Origin: Alphaproteobacteria bacterium
GTDB taxonomy: Bacteria > Pseudomonadota > Alphaproteobacteria > Rhodobacterales > Rhodobacteraceae
DNA: 41,354 nt
Direction of reading: 5' to 3'
Assembly (NCBI GenBank): GCA_030431485.1
Contig: JAUIIR010000034.1
Location: 1 to 41,354, forward strand
Of the stretch, positions 26,558 through 35,888 are shown piece after piece. Under the pieces are notes generated by a model. It saw nothing but the letters and a program-made list of their open reading frames with translations, was not told where the DNA came from and did no database searches. The translations under genes were made by a program, and so were the position numbers. Each line of letters begins with the position of its first letter. The first letter of the stretch is position 1.

Positions 26558-27052
26558 ATGTGGCTGTTTGTTGCTTTTTTGCTGGTTCCACTGATCGAAA
26601 TCGGTTTATTCATCCAAATTGGCGGTCTGATTGGGCTCTGGCCGACCCTGGGGATCGTTATCCTCACGGCAATTCTTGGCACGTATCTTGTCCGCTCGCA
26701 GGGGATTGCAGCCCTGAATAACTTGCGCGGCTCATTTTCTCGGCTGGAAGACCCATCCGAACCTCTAGCACATGGCGCAATGATCCTGCTTGCCGGCGCA
26801 TTGTTGCTGACACCCGGATTCTTTACGGATGCAGTCGGTTTTGCACTTCTGGCACCGCCGATCCGATCTGCATTGATCAATAACATGCGCAAACACATCA
26901 AGGTGCAACGCTTTGAAATGGGCTCGCAAAGCGACCCGTTCACCGAACCTCAGCGCCAACGCCCTCGTGATACGGTCATTGATGGCGAATTTCACGAGGT
27001 TTCTGAGACGAAAAAACCCAATCACAACGGCTCCGGATGGACGAAGCATTGA
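26558..27052 (+). CDS. fxsA: FxsA family membrane protein
   Basis: 164-residue inner-membrane protein. Two or three hydrophobic segments are seen: about 2-20, 25-46 and a further one near 78-105 with the family's GALLLTPGFFTDAVGFALL. The C-terminal 50 residues are polar. FxsA was named in E. coli as a suppressor of phage T7 exclusion by F; its normal role is unknown. AGGAG precedes the ATG. Conserved neighbour of secB. Confidence 0.9.
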   Translation: MWLFVAFLLVPLIEIGLFIQIGGLIGLWPTLGIVILTAILGTYLVRSQGIAALNNLRGSFSRLEDPSEPLAHGAMILLAGALLLTPGFFTDAVGFALLAPPIRSALINNMRKHIKVQRFEMGSQSDPFTEPQRQRPRDTVIDGEFHEVSETKKPNHNGSGWTKH

Positions 27053-27118
27053 GGCTTGCAACGTCGGCTGCTAAGCAGCGTCCAACTTTTGCAATAGCTC
27101 GATCCGAGGGAGAGATAC

Positions 27119-27628
27119 ATGGCTGATACGCCTGAGACCGCCGAAAACGGCGCTGCACCGCAGCAACAAACACCTGTAAAAATGAACGTCCTCGCGCAAT
27201 TCGTGCGCGATATGTCGTTTGAAAACATTTTGGCGCAAAAGGGCGTTCAGGGCGAAGTTCAGCCGGACGTCCAGCTTCAGGTCAATCTCGACGCCAAAAA
27301 ACGCACCACCGAGAACCAGTACGAAGTCATTCTCAAGCTTCAGGTGACGTCAAAGGCGAAAAGCAGCGGCGAAACACTGTTCGTTCTGGAACTGGATTAT
27401 GCTGGTGTTTTCCACGTCGAGAACGTTCCTGATGAACAGCTGCACCCGTTCCTGCTTATTGAGTGTCCGCGAATGCTCTTCCCGTTTGTTCGTCGTATTG
27501 TCAGCGATGTCACACGCGACGGTGGTTTCCCGCCGCTGAACCTCGAAACAATCGACTTCCTTCAGCTTTATCGGAGCGAACTGGCTCGCCGTGCCAGCGC
27601 TCAAAAAGAAGAGACGGCCAACGCCTGA
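27119..27628 (+). CDS. secB: Protein-export chaperone SecB
   Basis: Tetrameric chaperone that keeps precursor proteins unfolded and hands them to SecA. The 169-residue product shows the family segments VLAQFVRDMSFENI, the beta-strand ELDYAGVFHVENV, and LIECPRMLFPFVRRIVSDVT with GGFPPLNLETIDFLQLY. It ends four bases before the convergent dnaQ stop and its apparent terminator lies inside dnaQ. Confidence 0.96.
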   Translation: MADTPETAENGAAPQQQTPVKMNVLAQFVRDMSFENILAQKGVQGEVQPDVQLQVNLDAKKRTTENQYEVILKLQVTSKAKSSGETLFVLELDYAGVFHVENVPDEQLHPFLLIECPRMLFPFVRRIVSDVTRDGGFPPLNLETIDFLQLYRSELARRASAQKEETANA

Positions 27629-27631
27629 TCT

Positions 27632-28321
27632 TCAAAGCCGCTTCCACAAAGCGGCGTCTCCAAGCTTTTCGACAAAGGCGGCGTGAGCCGCCTTTTCGCT
27701 TTCTGACAACCGCGAAGCCAATGGAGCAGGCCTTGGCTTGGGGCGCCACTCGGACATGTCCGCACCTGCATCGGATCGCGTCTGTGAGACATTGAGCCCA
27801 AAATCAGGTTGTTTACCGCCGATGAGCTCAAGATACACCTCTGCAAGGATCTCAGAGTCGAGCAAAGCGCCGTGCAACGTACGGGACGAATTGTCGATTC
27901 CAAAACGGCGGCACAGCGCATCGAGAGATGCAGGCGAGCCAGGAAATTTCCGCCGCGCTATCGCAAGGGTATCGACAGCGCGGTCAAACGGAATCTGCGG
28001 ATGTTGGACCCATGATAATTCCGCATTCAGGAACTTCATGTCGAACGGAGCATTGTGGATCACCAATCTGGCGTCCCCGATGAAATCAATGAAGGCTTGT
28101 GCAACGTCTGCAAAAACCGGTTTGTCCCTTAGGAAATCATCACCCAGCCCGTGCACTTCAAAGGCCTCCTGAGGCATCGCGCGTTCGGGATTGATATATT
28201 GATGATAGGTCTTTCCGGTTGGTACGTGGTTGAACAACTCGACCGCGCCGATCTCAACAATACGATCGCCCTGTTCTGGCTCAAAGCCTGTGGTCTCCGT
28301 GTCGAGAACAATCTCACGCAT
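27632..28321 (-). CDS. dnaQ: DNA polymerase III epsilon subunit (3'-5' proofreading exonuclease)
   Basis: Removes mismatched bases for the replicative polymerase. The 229-residue protein shows the DEDDh motifs: ExoI VLDTETTGFEP with the metal Asp and Glu near the N-terminus, ExoII VIHNAPFDMKFL, and the ExoIII region HGALLDSEILAEVYLEL. Its ATG overlaps the coaE stop by eight bases. It is the last gene of the leftward maf-aroE-coaE-dnaQ operon. Confidence 0.95.
   Translation of the reverse strand: MREIVLDTETTGFEPEQGDRIVEIGAVELFNHVPTGKTYHQYINPERAMPQEAFEVHGLGDDFLRDKPVFADVAQAFIDFIGDARLVIHNAPFDMKFLNAELSWVQHPQIPFDRAVDTLAIARRKFPGSPASLDALCRRFGIDNSSRTLHGALLDSEILAEVYLELIGGKQPDFGLNVSQTRSDAGADMSEWRPKPRPAPLASRLSESEKAAHAAFVEKLGDAALWKRL
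27674..27696 (+). terminator. Intrinsic terminator of secB inside dnaQ
   Basis: AAAGGCGGC (27674-27682), loop GTGA (GNRA type), GCCGCCTTT (27687-27695), then a short T run to 27696. A 9-bp perfect stem with a T tract about 45 bases past the secB stop is a textbook terminator, yet it is also coding sequence for the end of dnaQ on the other strand. Confidence 0.7.
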
Positions 28322-28907
28322 CGCTCATCTCTGCTTTGATCTGCTTAAGAACATCGTGAACCTGCGCCCGCGCATGTTCAAGCGTATCGGTCTTGATCAC
28401 ATAGTCCGATCGGGCACATTTTTCGTCGTTTGGCATTTGTTTATCTCGGATCGTCCGAAATTGCTCCACCGTCATCGTGCCCCGATCCAGAACGCGTTTT
28501 TCCTGCTCTTCCGGTGAAACAGTGACACATACGACAGCATCCATCTCGGTCTCAGCACCGGTTTCAAAAAGGAGGGGGATGTCAAAAACAACAACGTCGG
28601 ATTTGGCCGCCGCAAGAAAATCTGCGCGATCCTGTCGAACCAGGGGATGCACGACACCTTCAATCAGTTTCAAGGCATCTGAACGTGTCCCGATAATCAT
28701 CCGAAGCGCAGAACGATCTACAGCACCACCTGAAATCGCCTCGGGAAAAAGCGCCTGCATTGAAGGCACGGCAGCTCCATCTTTGGCGTAAAGACGATGC
28801 ACCGCGGCATCAGCATCCCACACTGCACAGCCTGCATCGGCAAAAAGGTTGGCGGTGGTTGATTTCCCCATTCCGATGGAGCCAGTCAGTCCAAGCTTAA
28901 AGCTCAC
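28314..28907 (-). CDS. coaE: Dephospho-CoA kinase
   Basis: Phosphorylates dephospho-CoA in the last step of coenzyme A synthesis. The 197-residue protein begins with GLTGSIGMGKST, its ATP-binding P-loop, and has the lid and CoA-binding segment VFDIPLLFETGAE. The start is GTG at 28907, overlapping the aroE stop (GTGA). Confidence 0.95.
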   Translation of the reverse strand: MSFKLGLTGSIGMGKSTTANLFADAGCAVWDADAAVHRLYAKDGAAVPSMQALFPEAISGGAVDRSALRMIIGTRSDALKLIEGVVHPLVRQDRADFLAAAKSDVVVFDIPLLFETGAETEMDAVVCVTVSPEEQEKRVLDRGTMTVEQFRTIRDKQMPNDEKCARSDYVIKTDTLEHARAQVHDVLKQIKAEMSDA

Positions 28908-29737
28908 CGCAACACCGCCGCGCGTACAGCATCATCAACCACTGGTCGTTTGCCGAACCACCGCTCAAATCCTGGAACAGCTTGATGTAATAGCATCCCC
29001 AAACCATCGACAACGCGACACCCGCTCTCCTCAGCAGTTGCCAGCAATCGCGTCTTCAAAGGCGAATAGACAAGGTCATTGACCACGGCGCCGGGTTTCA
29101 AACCGTCAAGGGGGACACGCATCTCTGGTTTGCCGGTCATACCAAGAGACGTCGTGTTTACCACCAAATCGGCATCTTCAAGAACGTTCCCGGCCTGCAC
29201 CCATTCCACAACCTGAATGCGGTTTCCAAAATCCTCTTTCAGTTTTTCAGCCCGGATACGCGTGCGATTGGTCAGCAGAATTTGCGGAACGCCCACATCC
29301 AACAAGGTCGCCAAAACGGCCCGACTTGCTCCACCTGCTCCAAAAACCACCGCAGGACCTGTTCGCGGATTCCAATCCGGCACCGCCTGACGGATGTTTT
29401 CGATAAAGCCATACCCGTCCGTATTGTCGGCGTGGATCCGACCATCCTTGCGAAAGATCAGGGTGTTGGCGGCACCAATCAGCGTTGCCCGATCTGTGAT
29501 CAGGTCTGCGATCTCCATCACCTTTTCCTTGTGAGGGATCGTCACGTTCGCGCCAACAAAACCAAGGTCTGCGAGGCGCGGCAAAAGATCGGCAAGCTTG
29601 TCCGGTTCGATATCCATAGGAATATAGTGGCCCTTCAATCCATATTTCCGGAGCCAATACCCATGTACGTTTGGACTCTTGGAATGCGCCACTGGATGAC
29701 CGATCACAGCGGCCAAAGGGATTTTGTTGTCACTCAT
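28904..29737 (-). CDS. aroE: Shikimate dehydrogenase (NADP+)
   Basis: Reduces 3-dehydroshikimate in aromatic amino-acid synthesis. The 277-residue protein has the shikimate site [12 protein letters not shown], the catalytic-Lys segment [15 protein letters not shown], the NADP loop [13 protein letters not shown], and [18 protein letters not shown] at the C-terminus. ATGA overlap with maf. Confidence 0.95.
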   Translation of the reverse strand: MSDNKIPLAAVIGHPVAHSKSPNVHGYWLRKYGLKGHYIPMDIEPDKLADLLPRLADLGFVGANVTIPHKEKVMEIADLITDRATLIGAANTLIFRKDGRIHADNTDGYGFIENIRQAVPDWNPRTGPAVVFGAGGASRAVLATLLDVGVPQILLTNRTRIRAEKLKEDFGNRIQVVEWVQAGNVLEDADLVVNTTSLGMTGKPEMRVPLDGLKPGAVVNDLVYSPLKTRLLATAEESGCRVVDGLGMLLHQAVPGFERWFGKRPVVDDAVRAAVLR

Positions 29738-30333
29738 CCGTCAATCCGTCCAATCAAAGTAAGGTGGTTCAAGAGCTCCAGTAATGGAAGTCCCAGAACC
29801 GTAAAATAGTCGCCTTGAACCTGGGTGAACAGGCGCGCGCCCTCTTCCTCAAGTTTATACGCGCCTACAGAATGACGAACGCTGTCCCAGTTCCGGTCAA
29901 GGTATCCGTCAAGATAGCTGTCAGAGAAGTCCCGCATTCTCAGCCGAACAACACCAACGTGACGCCATTTCGGTTCACCATCCTCATAAAGAACAGCAGC
30001 GGATAATAGTGTGTGTGACCTGTTACGTAAAATCGTCAGCTGCTCACGGGCAGCCTCTGGGGTTTCAGGTTTTCCAAAAACCGTTCTATCGACCGCGAGC
30101 ACCTGATCGCAGCCAAGCACCAACGCGCCCGGCATCCTGTCAGACACCTTGCGCGCTTTCATTTCCGCCAAAGCATCAGCGATGTCGCGGGGTGAAGCCT
30201 CTTCCGCTTCTAACGCCTGTCGGATCGACTCTTCATCAACCCGCGCGATCTGAACATCGAATCGGATACCCGCATTGCGAAGAAGCGCAGCTCGGATTTC
30301 CGACCCGGAGGCGAGGATAAGATCAGGATTCAT
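29734..30333 (-). CDS. maf: Maf-family nucleotide pyrophosphatase
   Basis: House-cleaning enzyme that hydrolyses non-canonical or modified nucleoside triphosphates to monophosphates. The 199-residue protein starts [19 protein letters not shown], a variant of the family's S-x-S-x-R-R motif, and has [10 protein letters not shown] with the conserved catalytic Asp. Its start borders the candidate replication origin, and a DnaA-like box (30333-30341) begins on its first base. Confidence 0.93.
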   Translation of the reverse strand: MNPDLILASGSEIRAALLRNAGIRFDVQIARVDEESIRQALEAEEASPRDIADALAEMKARKVSDRMPGALVLGCDQVLAVDRTVFGKPETPEAAREQLTILRNRSHTLLSAAVLYEDGEPKWRHVGVVRLRMRDFSDSYLDGYLDRNWDSVRHSVGAYKLEEEGARLFTQVQGDYFTVLGLPLLELLNHLTLIGRIDG

Positions 30334-30735
30334 GTGGACAACCCCACGAACAAACTCGGTTTCTTTACCGGAGTGTTTTGGGGAAATCCAAAGCCATCAG
30401 CAAGCCAGTCGATAACTCGCCAAGATGTTCAACCCGTTCAGAACGGTTTTTCACCTTGTGTATGGGATAACTGCTGCCTCTGAATAATGCGATCTAACCA
30501 CAAAGCTGCGAGCGAAGCTGTCAGAGATATCCACGTATTGTGGTAACATTTTTACTTTAATAACAATTATTTAACGTCATGTGATGGAGATATTCAATGA
30601 TATACTCACAGCCATCCACAAACCATTCCTTTGTGGGTAACTCTTGTAGAAATCTTTAATCCACAGGTACGGGACAGGACTACAGTCTACAAAATCCCTT
30701 CTTTTTTCTAAATATATTTATGAAAAGAGGGATGT
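30334..30735. other. Candidate chromosomal replication origin (oriC)
   Basis: The longest non-coding stretch of the window. It has three 9-mers one base away from the DnaA box TTATCCACA or its complement (30333-30341, 30632-30640 and 30657-30665) and three more with two mismatches (30494-30502, 30527-30535 and 30612-30620). Between them lies an AT-rich run (30543-30610), suited to strand opening. Genes point outward on both sides, with maf-aroE-coaE-dnaQ to the left and rho-mnmE-mnmG-rsmG-parAB to the right, as around the origin of Caulobacter and relatives. parS sites lie 2.7-4.9 kb to the right. An imperfect inverted repeat (30694-30732, with arms rich in ATCCCT/AGGGAT and an AT-rich loop) closes the region. 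Confidence 0.65.
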
Positions 30736-30843
30736 TTGACAGCTTCGCTCCCCTCGGCTAAGAGCAGCACAGTCCTGTTCTGGACGCGACTTTCCTGAAA
30801 CAAAGAAGATAAGACTGCGCACATCCGCAGTCCGGGATTTTTA
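30736..30843 (+). promoter_or_regulatory. rho promoter and leader with hairpin
   Basis: TTGACA at 30736-30741 with TAAGAG 17 bases on could be the promoter. The leader ends with a perfect stem GACTGCG (30813-30819), loop CACATC, CGCAGTC (30826-30832), followed by CGGGA and TTTTT right before the ATG. GGGA serves as ribosome-binding site. rho genes are often autoregulated by attenuation in the leader; this hairpin is a candidate element, but the T run is five bases away from the stem. Confidence 0.45.
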
Positions 30844-32112
30844 ATGACCGAAAAACTGAACCTTGCCGACCTGAAGGCAAAGAGCCCCAAAGACCTTTTG
30901 GCGATGGCCGAGGAGCTTGAGATCGAAAACGCATCAACGATGCGCAAAGGCGAGATCATGTTTCAAATTCTGCGCGAACGCGCAGATGAAGGCTGGACCA
31001 TATTTGGGGACGGCGTTCTTGAAGTGCTCCAGGACGGGTTTGGCTTTCTCCGCTCGCCTGAGGCAAACTACCTTCCAGGTCCCGACGATATCTATGTCTC
31101 GCCTGACATGATCCGCAAATTCTCGCTTCGGACAGGCGATACGATCGACGGTGAAATCAAAGCACCCGAAGACAATGAGCGTTACTTTGCTCTGATGGAT
31201 TGTCGCCAGATCAATTTCCAAGATCCGGAACGGGCCCGTCACAAGATCGCATTTGACAACCTGACGCCGCTTTATCCCGACGAGCGACTGAAAATGGAGA
31301 TTGAAGATCCCACGATCAAAGATCGGTCCGCCCGCATTATCGACCTTGTTGCTCCGATCGGCAAAGGGCAGCGGTCTTTGATCGTCGCACCGCCGCGAAC
31401 GGGTAAAACTGTTCTTCTTCAGAACATCGCGCACTCGATCGAGCGTAATCATCCGGAATGCTACCTGATCGTTCTCTTGATCGACGAACGCCCAGAAGAG
31501 GTTACGGACATGCAACGCTCTGTTAAGGGTGAAGTTGTGTCCTCGACCTTTGACGAACCTGCAACACGCCACGTTGCTGTGTCAGAAATGGTTATCGAAA
31601 AGGCCAAGCGGCTTGTCGAACATAAACGAGATGTTGTGATCCTTCTCGACTCTATCACAAGACTTGGTCGAGCATTCAACACGGTTGTCCCGTCCTCTGG
31701 TAAGGTTCTGACGGGTGGTGTGGATGCAAATGCGCTCCAGCGGCCAAAGCGTTTCTTCGGTGCGGCGCGGAATATCGAAGAGGGTGGATCGCTTACCATC
31801 ATCGCCACAGCACTGATCGACACCGGCAGCCGGATGGATGAAGTCATCTTTGAAGAATTCAAAGGCACTGGTAACTCGGAAATCGTCCTTGATCGAAAGG
31901 TTGCCGACAAGCGCGTCTTCCCGGCGATGGATATTCTTAAATCGGGCACACGTAAGGAAGATCTGCTGGTCGATAAGGTCGACCTCCAGAAGACATTTGT
32001 GCTGCGTCGCATCTTGAATCCGATGGGTACGACGGATGCGATTGAATTCCTGATCTCCAAGCTGAAGCAAACCAAGACGAATTCAGAATTCTTCGACTCA
32101 ATGAATTCGTAA
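30844..32112 (+). CDS. rho: Transcription termination factor Rho
   Basis: Hexameric RNA helicase that ends transcription. The 422-residue protein has the N-terminal Rho domain ([21 protein letters not shown]), the RNA-binding cold-shock-like part with [22 protein letters not shown], and the RecA-type ATPase with Walker [11 protein letters not shown] and the Q/R-loop region. Walker B is in [17 protein letters not shown]. Length is normal. First gene right of the candidate origin. Confidence 0.97.
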   Translation: MTEKLNLADLKAKSPKDLLAMAEELEIENASTMRKGEIMFQILRERADEGWTIFGDGVLEVLQDGFGFLRSPEANYLPGPDDIYVSPDMIRKFSLRTGDTIDGEIKAPEDNERYFALMDCRQINFQDPERARHKIAFDNLTPLYPDERLKMEIEDPTIKDRSARIIDLVAPIGKGQRSLIVAPPRTGKTVLLQNIAHSIERNHPECYLIVLLIDERPEEVTDMQRSVKGEVVSSTFDEPATRHVAVSEMVIEKAKRLVEHKRDVVILLDSITRLGRAFNTVVPSSGKVLTGGVDANALQRPKRFFGAARNIEEGGSLTIIATALIDTGSRMDEVIFEEFKGTGNSEIVLDRKVADKRVFPAMDILKSGTRKEDLLVDKVDLQKTFVLRRILNPMGTTDAIEFLISKLKQTKTNSEFFDSMNS

Positions 32113-32133
32113 ACCCGACGGGTGTGCAACGTC

Positions 32134-33417
32134 ATGGACACGATCTTTGCCTTGGCCACTGTGCCGGGAAAATCTGGCGTTGCAGTTATCCGAGTGTCAG
32201 GCCCGGACGCGTTTGCCAGTTGCGACGCGTTCGGTTTCTGCGCCCCGGAGCCAAGAAAATCAGTGGTGCGTCGTCTGGTTCATGAATCCCGCGGCTTTCT
32301 TGATGAAGCACTTGTTTTGTCGTTTGAAGATGGCGCCAGCTTCACGGGTGAACCGGTTGTTGAATTTCACGTTCATGGCAGTGTGGCAATCATCCAGGCG
32401 GTTTTGGATTGTCTGAAAGACGTCCCAGGTTTCAGATCAGCCGAAGCCGGTGAGTTCACCCGACGCGCTTTGAATAACGGCCGTCTCGATCTCACGCAGG
32501 TCGAAGCCTTGGCTGACCTTATAGAGTCCGAAACCGAGATGCAGCGCAAGCAAGCGTTGAAAGGATTTACGGGCCGATTGAGGGAAAAGTCGGAAACCTG
32601 GCGCAGCGATCTCATTCATGCATTGTCGCTTTTGGAAGCGACGATCGACTTTGCCGACGAAGAGGTCCCGGTGGATGTCTCGGATGACGTCAAACGGCTT
32701 TTGGAAGGCGTCATTCAAACAATAGAGCAGGAAGTTTCAGGTTTTGGTATTGCCGAACGCGTGCGAACAGGCTTTGAGGTCGCAATCGTTGGCCCACCAA
32801 ATGCTGGCAAGTCAACTTTGTTGAACGCGCTTGCGGGCCGTGATGCTGCGATTACGTCGGAAATTGCCGGAACGACGCGAGACGTTATCGAGGTTCGAAT
32901 GGATCTAGGTACAATGCCGGTGACATTTCTGGACACAGCAGGATTGCGTGAGACGACGGACCATGTTGAATCCATCGGGATTGAGAGAGCGATGGACAGG
33001 GCAAGAGCTGCTGACCTGCGCGTTTTTCTCAAAGGTGAGGGCGGTTTTGGGGAGCTTCATCCGCAGGAATACGATATCGTCGTTGAAGGCAAATCCGATC
33101 TTCGGGACGACGGATCGGGTGTTTCCGGTGTGACAGGCGCTGGCATATCAAAACTGATTGAGGACGTAAAAACTTATCTTTTGGAGCAAGCGACGTCTGC
33201 CGGTTTGGTTTCTCATGAACGTCAGCGAGATGTCCTTGTGGCCGCTCGGGGGTCTTTGGTAGCTGCGTTGTCACTCACCCGCTCTGGTCCAGAATTCTAC
33301 GATCTCGCATCTGAGGAGTTGCGATCCGCTATTTTTACTCTTGAAAGGTTGGTGGGTCGCGTCGATGTAGAGGACGTGCTAGATAAGGTTTTCTCAAGTT
33401 TTTGCATCGGAAAGTAA
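32134..33417 (+). CDS. mnmE: tRNA modification GTPase MnmE (TrmE)
   Basis: With MnmG makes the cmnm5 modification at U34 of certain tRNAs. The start at 32134 (MDTIFALATVPGKSGVAVIR) fits the family; a GTG four codons earlier also exists. The 427-residue protein has the N-terminal folate-binding domain, a helical domain, the G domain (GPPNAGKSTLLN, DTAGLRET) and the C-terminal F-C-I-G-K, with the essential Cys. It ends just before mnmG. Confidence 0.96.
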   Translation: MDTIFALATVPGKSGVAVIRVSGPDAFASCDAFGFCAPEPRKSVVRRLVHESRGFLDEALVLSFEDGASFTGEPVVEFHVHGSVAIIQAVLDCLKDVPGFRSAEAGEFTRRALNNGRLDLTQVEALADLIESETEMQRKQALKGFTGRLREKSETWRSDLIHALSLLEATIDFADEEVPVDVSDDVKRLLEGVIQTIEQEVSGFGIAERVRTGFEVAIVGPPNAGKSTLLNALAGRDAAITSEIAGTTRDVIEVRMDLGTMPVTFLDTAGLRETTDHVESIGIERAMDRARAADLRVFLKGEGGFGELHPQEYDIVVEGKSDLRDDGSGVSGVTGAGISKLIEDVKTYLLEQATSAGLVSHERQRDVLVAARGSLVAALSLTRSGPEFYDLASEELRSAIFTLERLVGRVDVEDVLDKVFSSFCIGK

Positions 33418-33421
33418 GGAG

Positions 33422-33437
33422 TGTTTCACGTGAAACA
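33422..33437 (+). other. parS site 1 (ParB binding)
   Basis: Perfect 16-bp palindrome TGTTTCACGTGAAACA, the general bacterial parS. It overlaps the mnmG start: the mnmG ribosome-binding site AAGGAG ends on the base before it and the GTG at 33430 lies in its middle. ParB from 36703 is the expected binder. Confidence 0.95.
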
Positions 33438-35304
33438 ATTTGATTTCGATGTCATAGTTGTGGGCGGCGGACATGCCGGCTGCGAGGCGGCGCATGCGGC
33501 CGCTCGTTCTGGCGCACATACTGCGCTCGTTACGCTGAACGAAGCCGGTATCGGAGTGATGTCCTGCAATCCCGCCATTGGTGGATTGGGTAAAGGTCAT
33601 CTGGTTCGCGAGATTGACGCCTTCGATGGAATTATGGGCCGCGTTGCCGATAAGGCTGGCATCCAATTTCGCCTGTTAAATCGTCGCAAAGGCCCAGCGG
33701 TGCAGGGTCCGCGTGCGCAAGCTGATCGCAAGATTTACCAAACTGAAATGTTGAACGCGACAAAGACGCTGGACAATCTGGAGATCGTCATCGGCGAAGT
33801 CACAGATTTGCTCGTTCAAGGGAAAATTGTTTTCGGTGTTCAGATAGACGGCCATAAAGAGCTTTCTGCACCTTCCATTATATTGACAACCGGAACTTTC
33901 TTACGCGGCGTGATCCACATCGGGGACAAGCAAGTCACTGGTGGCCGGATGGGTGAAAAGCCGTCGAATGATCTCGCAAAAACCCTGGAAGGCTTTGATC
34001 TCCCTCTGGGGCGTTTGAAAACTGGGACGCCGCCTCGGCTGGACGGGAAGACGATTCAGTGGGACGGGTTGGAACAGCAGCCTGGAGATGCTGATCCGGT
34101 CCTATTCTCTTTTCTGTCTGAAGAACCATTTGCCCGTCAGGTGTCATGTGCCATCACACATACCAACGAGACAACACATAACATCATCCGAGTGAATCTT
34201 CATCGCTCGGCGATGTATGGCGGACATATCGAAGGTGTTGGTCCGCGGTATTGCCCCTCAATTGAGGACAAGATCGTTCGCTTTGCGGATAAGACGTCTC
34301 ATCAGATTTTTCTTGAGCCGGAAGGATTAGATGACGACACGGTATATCCCAACGGCATTTCCACTTCTTTGCCAGAGGAGGTTCAGGAAGATTACGTGCG
34401 GTCGATCAAGGGTCTTGAAGATGCCGTCATCCTTCAGCCAGGTTATGCAATCGAGTATGATTATATCGACCCGCGCTCACTGAATTTGGATCTTTCGTTA
34501 AAGTCCCATGAGGGATTGTATCTAGCCGGCCAAATCAATGGTACAACAGGCTACGAAGAGGCAGCGGCACAGGGCCTTGTTGCAGGTTTGAATGCAGCAC
34601 GTCGGGCAAAGAAGCAGGAGCCTGTCACCTTCAGTCGCGCCGATAGTTACATCGGCGTCATGATCGACGATTTGACGTCTCGTGGCGTGACGGAACCCTA
34701 CCGCATGTTCACATCACGTGCTGAGTACCGTTTATCTTTACGCGCCGACAATGCTGATCAGCGCTTGACTCCCAAAGCGATAGAACTCGGATGTGTTTCG
34801 GAGGAACGACAAGACGCCTTCCATGATAAAATGAGCCTCATTTCAAAAGGTCGGACGCGATTGAATAACCTGTCGATCACCTCGAAACAGCTTGTCGAAT
34901 CCGGGGCACCGGTTTCACAAGACGGGTCAAAGCGAACCGGCTTCGAGGCTCTCGCGATTGAAGCTGTTACCTGGGACGTCTTGGAGGTGATTGATCCAAG
35001 CCTCCATGATATCGACGTGAAGACAAAAGATCAGCTTTCCAAGGACGCGCTTTACGCCAATTACATTGAGCGACAGCAAAAAGACATCGAGGCGCTGCGT
35101 CGGGACGAGGCCCAAGTTATTCCAACAGGTTTTGACTTTTCTGAGATTGATGGATTGTCAAATGAGTTGAAGACCAAGCTTGCTGTGTCGCGTCCGGGCA
35201 ACATCGCGCAGGCGGGTAGGGTGGATGGTATGACGCCTTCGGCATTACTCTTGATCCTCTCTAAGCTCCGGTCGGGTGTGTCCAAAAACCGTGCCGTCGG
35301 ATGA
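33430..35304 (+). CDS. mnmG: tRNA uridine-5-carboxymethylaminomethyl modification enzyme MnmG (GidA)
   Basis: FAD-dependent partner of MnmE. GTG at 33430 ([20 protein letters not shown]) is preferred because AAGGAG lies eight bases upstream; a GTG at 33421 would add MFH but sits directly on the Shine-Dalgarno. About 624 residues. Family motifs: the N-terminal FAD loop [34 protein letters not shown], the central [21 protein letters not shown] and the segment [19 protein letters not shown]. parS site 1 is part of its start. It overlaps rsmG (ATGA). Confidence 0.96.
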   Translation: MKQFDFDVIVVGGGHAGCEAAHAAARSGAHTALVTLNEAGIGVMSCNPAIGGLGKGHLVREIDAFDGIMGRVADKAGIQFRLLNRRKGPAVQGPRAQADRKIYQTEMLNATKTLDNLEIVIGEVTDLLVQGKIVFGVQIDGHKELSAPSIILTTGTFLRGVIHIGDKQVTGGRMGEKPSNDLAKTLEGFDLPLGRLKTGTPPRLDGKTIQWDGLEQQPGDADPVLFSFLSEEPFARQVSCAITHTNETTHNIIRVNLHRSAMYGGHIEGVGPRYCPSIEDKIVRFADKTSHQIFLEPEGLDDDTVYPNGISTSLPEEVQEDYVRSIKGLEDAVILQPGYAIEYDYIDPRSLNLDLSLKSHEGLYLAGQINGTTGYEEAAAQGLVAGLNAARRAKKQEPVTFSRADSYIGVMIDDLTSRGVTEPYRMFTSRAEYRLSLRADNADQRLTPKAIELGCVSEERQDAFHDKMSLISKGRTRLNNLSITSKQLVESGAPVSQDGSKRTGFEALAIEAVTWDVLEVIDPSLHDIDVKTKDQLSKDALYANYIERQQKDIEALRRDEAQVIPTGFDFSEIDGLSNELKTKLAVSRPGNIAQAGRVDGMTPSALLLILSKLRSGVSKNRAVG

Positions 35305-35888
35305 ATGTTTCACGTGAAACACAGGAGCGACTTGAGATATATCTTCAGTTGCTCCTGAAATGGTCGCCGAAAATAAACCTTGTATCTCCAACGACGCTAA
35401 AAGACGCGTCAAAACGCCACTTTGAGGACTCTCTGCAGGTTGCATCACTGAGCCCAGCGGGAACACGAAATTGGGTGGATTTGGGATCGGGTGGCGGTTT
35501 TCCCGGCGCGGTTGTTGCAATTGCTTTGCGCGATGAGGATGTAGACGTGACCCTGATTGAAAGCGATCAGCGAAAAGCCACGTTCCTGCGGACTGTTTCA
35601 CGTGAAACAAGAACGCCCTTTGAGGTCATCGCCAAACGTATCGAGGATGTCCCGCCTCTGAACGCAGATGTTGTCAGTGCACGCGCACTTGCGCCGCTCA
35701 ATATACTTCTGGATTTTTCAGACCGCCATCTTTCCGAGAATGGCACTGCACTGTTCATGAAGGGAAGCGCTTGGCAAAATGAGGTTACAGACGCTCGAAA
35801 GAAGTGGCGATTCACATATGAAACGCATAAAAGTGTGACACACCCTGACGCTGCCGTTTTGGAGATTGGAGGTCTTTCCCGTGTTTGA
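35301..35888 (+). CDS. rsmG: 16S rRNA (guanine-527-N7)-methyltransferase RsmG (GidB)
   Basis: SAM-dependent methyltransferase of G527 of 16S rRNA. The 195-residue protein begins [21 protein letters not shown]; its codons 2-7 are written in parS site 2, and an internal TVSRETRT is written in parS site 3. The SAM motif is [17 protein letters not shown], near residues 57-73. Its last codons overlap the parA start by eight bases. Confidence 0.95.
   Translation: MNVSRETQERLEIYLQLLLKWSPKINLVSPTTLKDASKRHFEDSLQVASLSPAGTRNWVDLGSGGGFPGAVVAIALRDEDVDVTLIESDQRKATFLRTVSRETRTPFEVIAKRIEDVPPLNADVVSARALAPLNILLDFSDRHLSENGTALFMKGSAWQNEVTDARKKWRFTYETHKSVTHPDAAVLEIGGLSRV
35306..35321 (+). other. parS site 2
   Basis: Perfect TGTTTCACGTGAAACA, in the first codons of rsmG, where it encodes V-S-R-E-T. 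About 1.9 kb from site 1. Confidence 0.95.
35594..35609 (+). other. parS site 3
   Basis: Perfect TGTTTCACGTGAAACA inside rsmG, read in the same frame as site 2 and again coding V-S-R-E-T. About 290 bases from site 2 and 270 before parA. Confidence 0.95.

Noticed and set aside
27067..27079. GCTGC-TAA-GCAGC hairpin after fxsA as terminator
   Set aside because: Only 5 bp of stem and no T run directly behind it.
30557..30574. Possible CtrA box (TTAA-N7-TTAA) in the candidate origin
   Set aside because: The two TTAA are ten bases apart, not seven.
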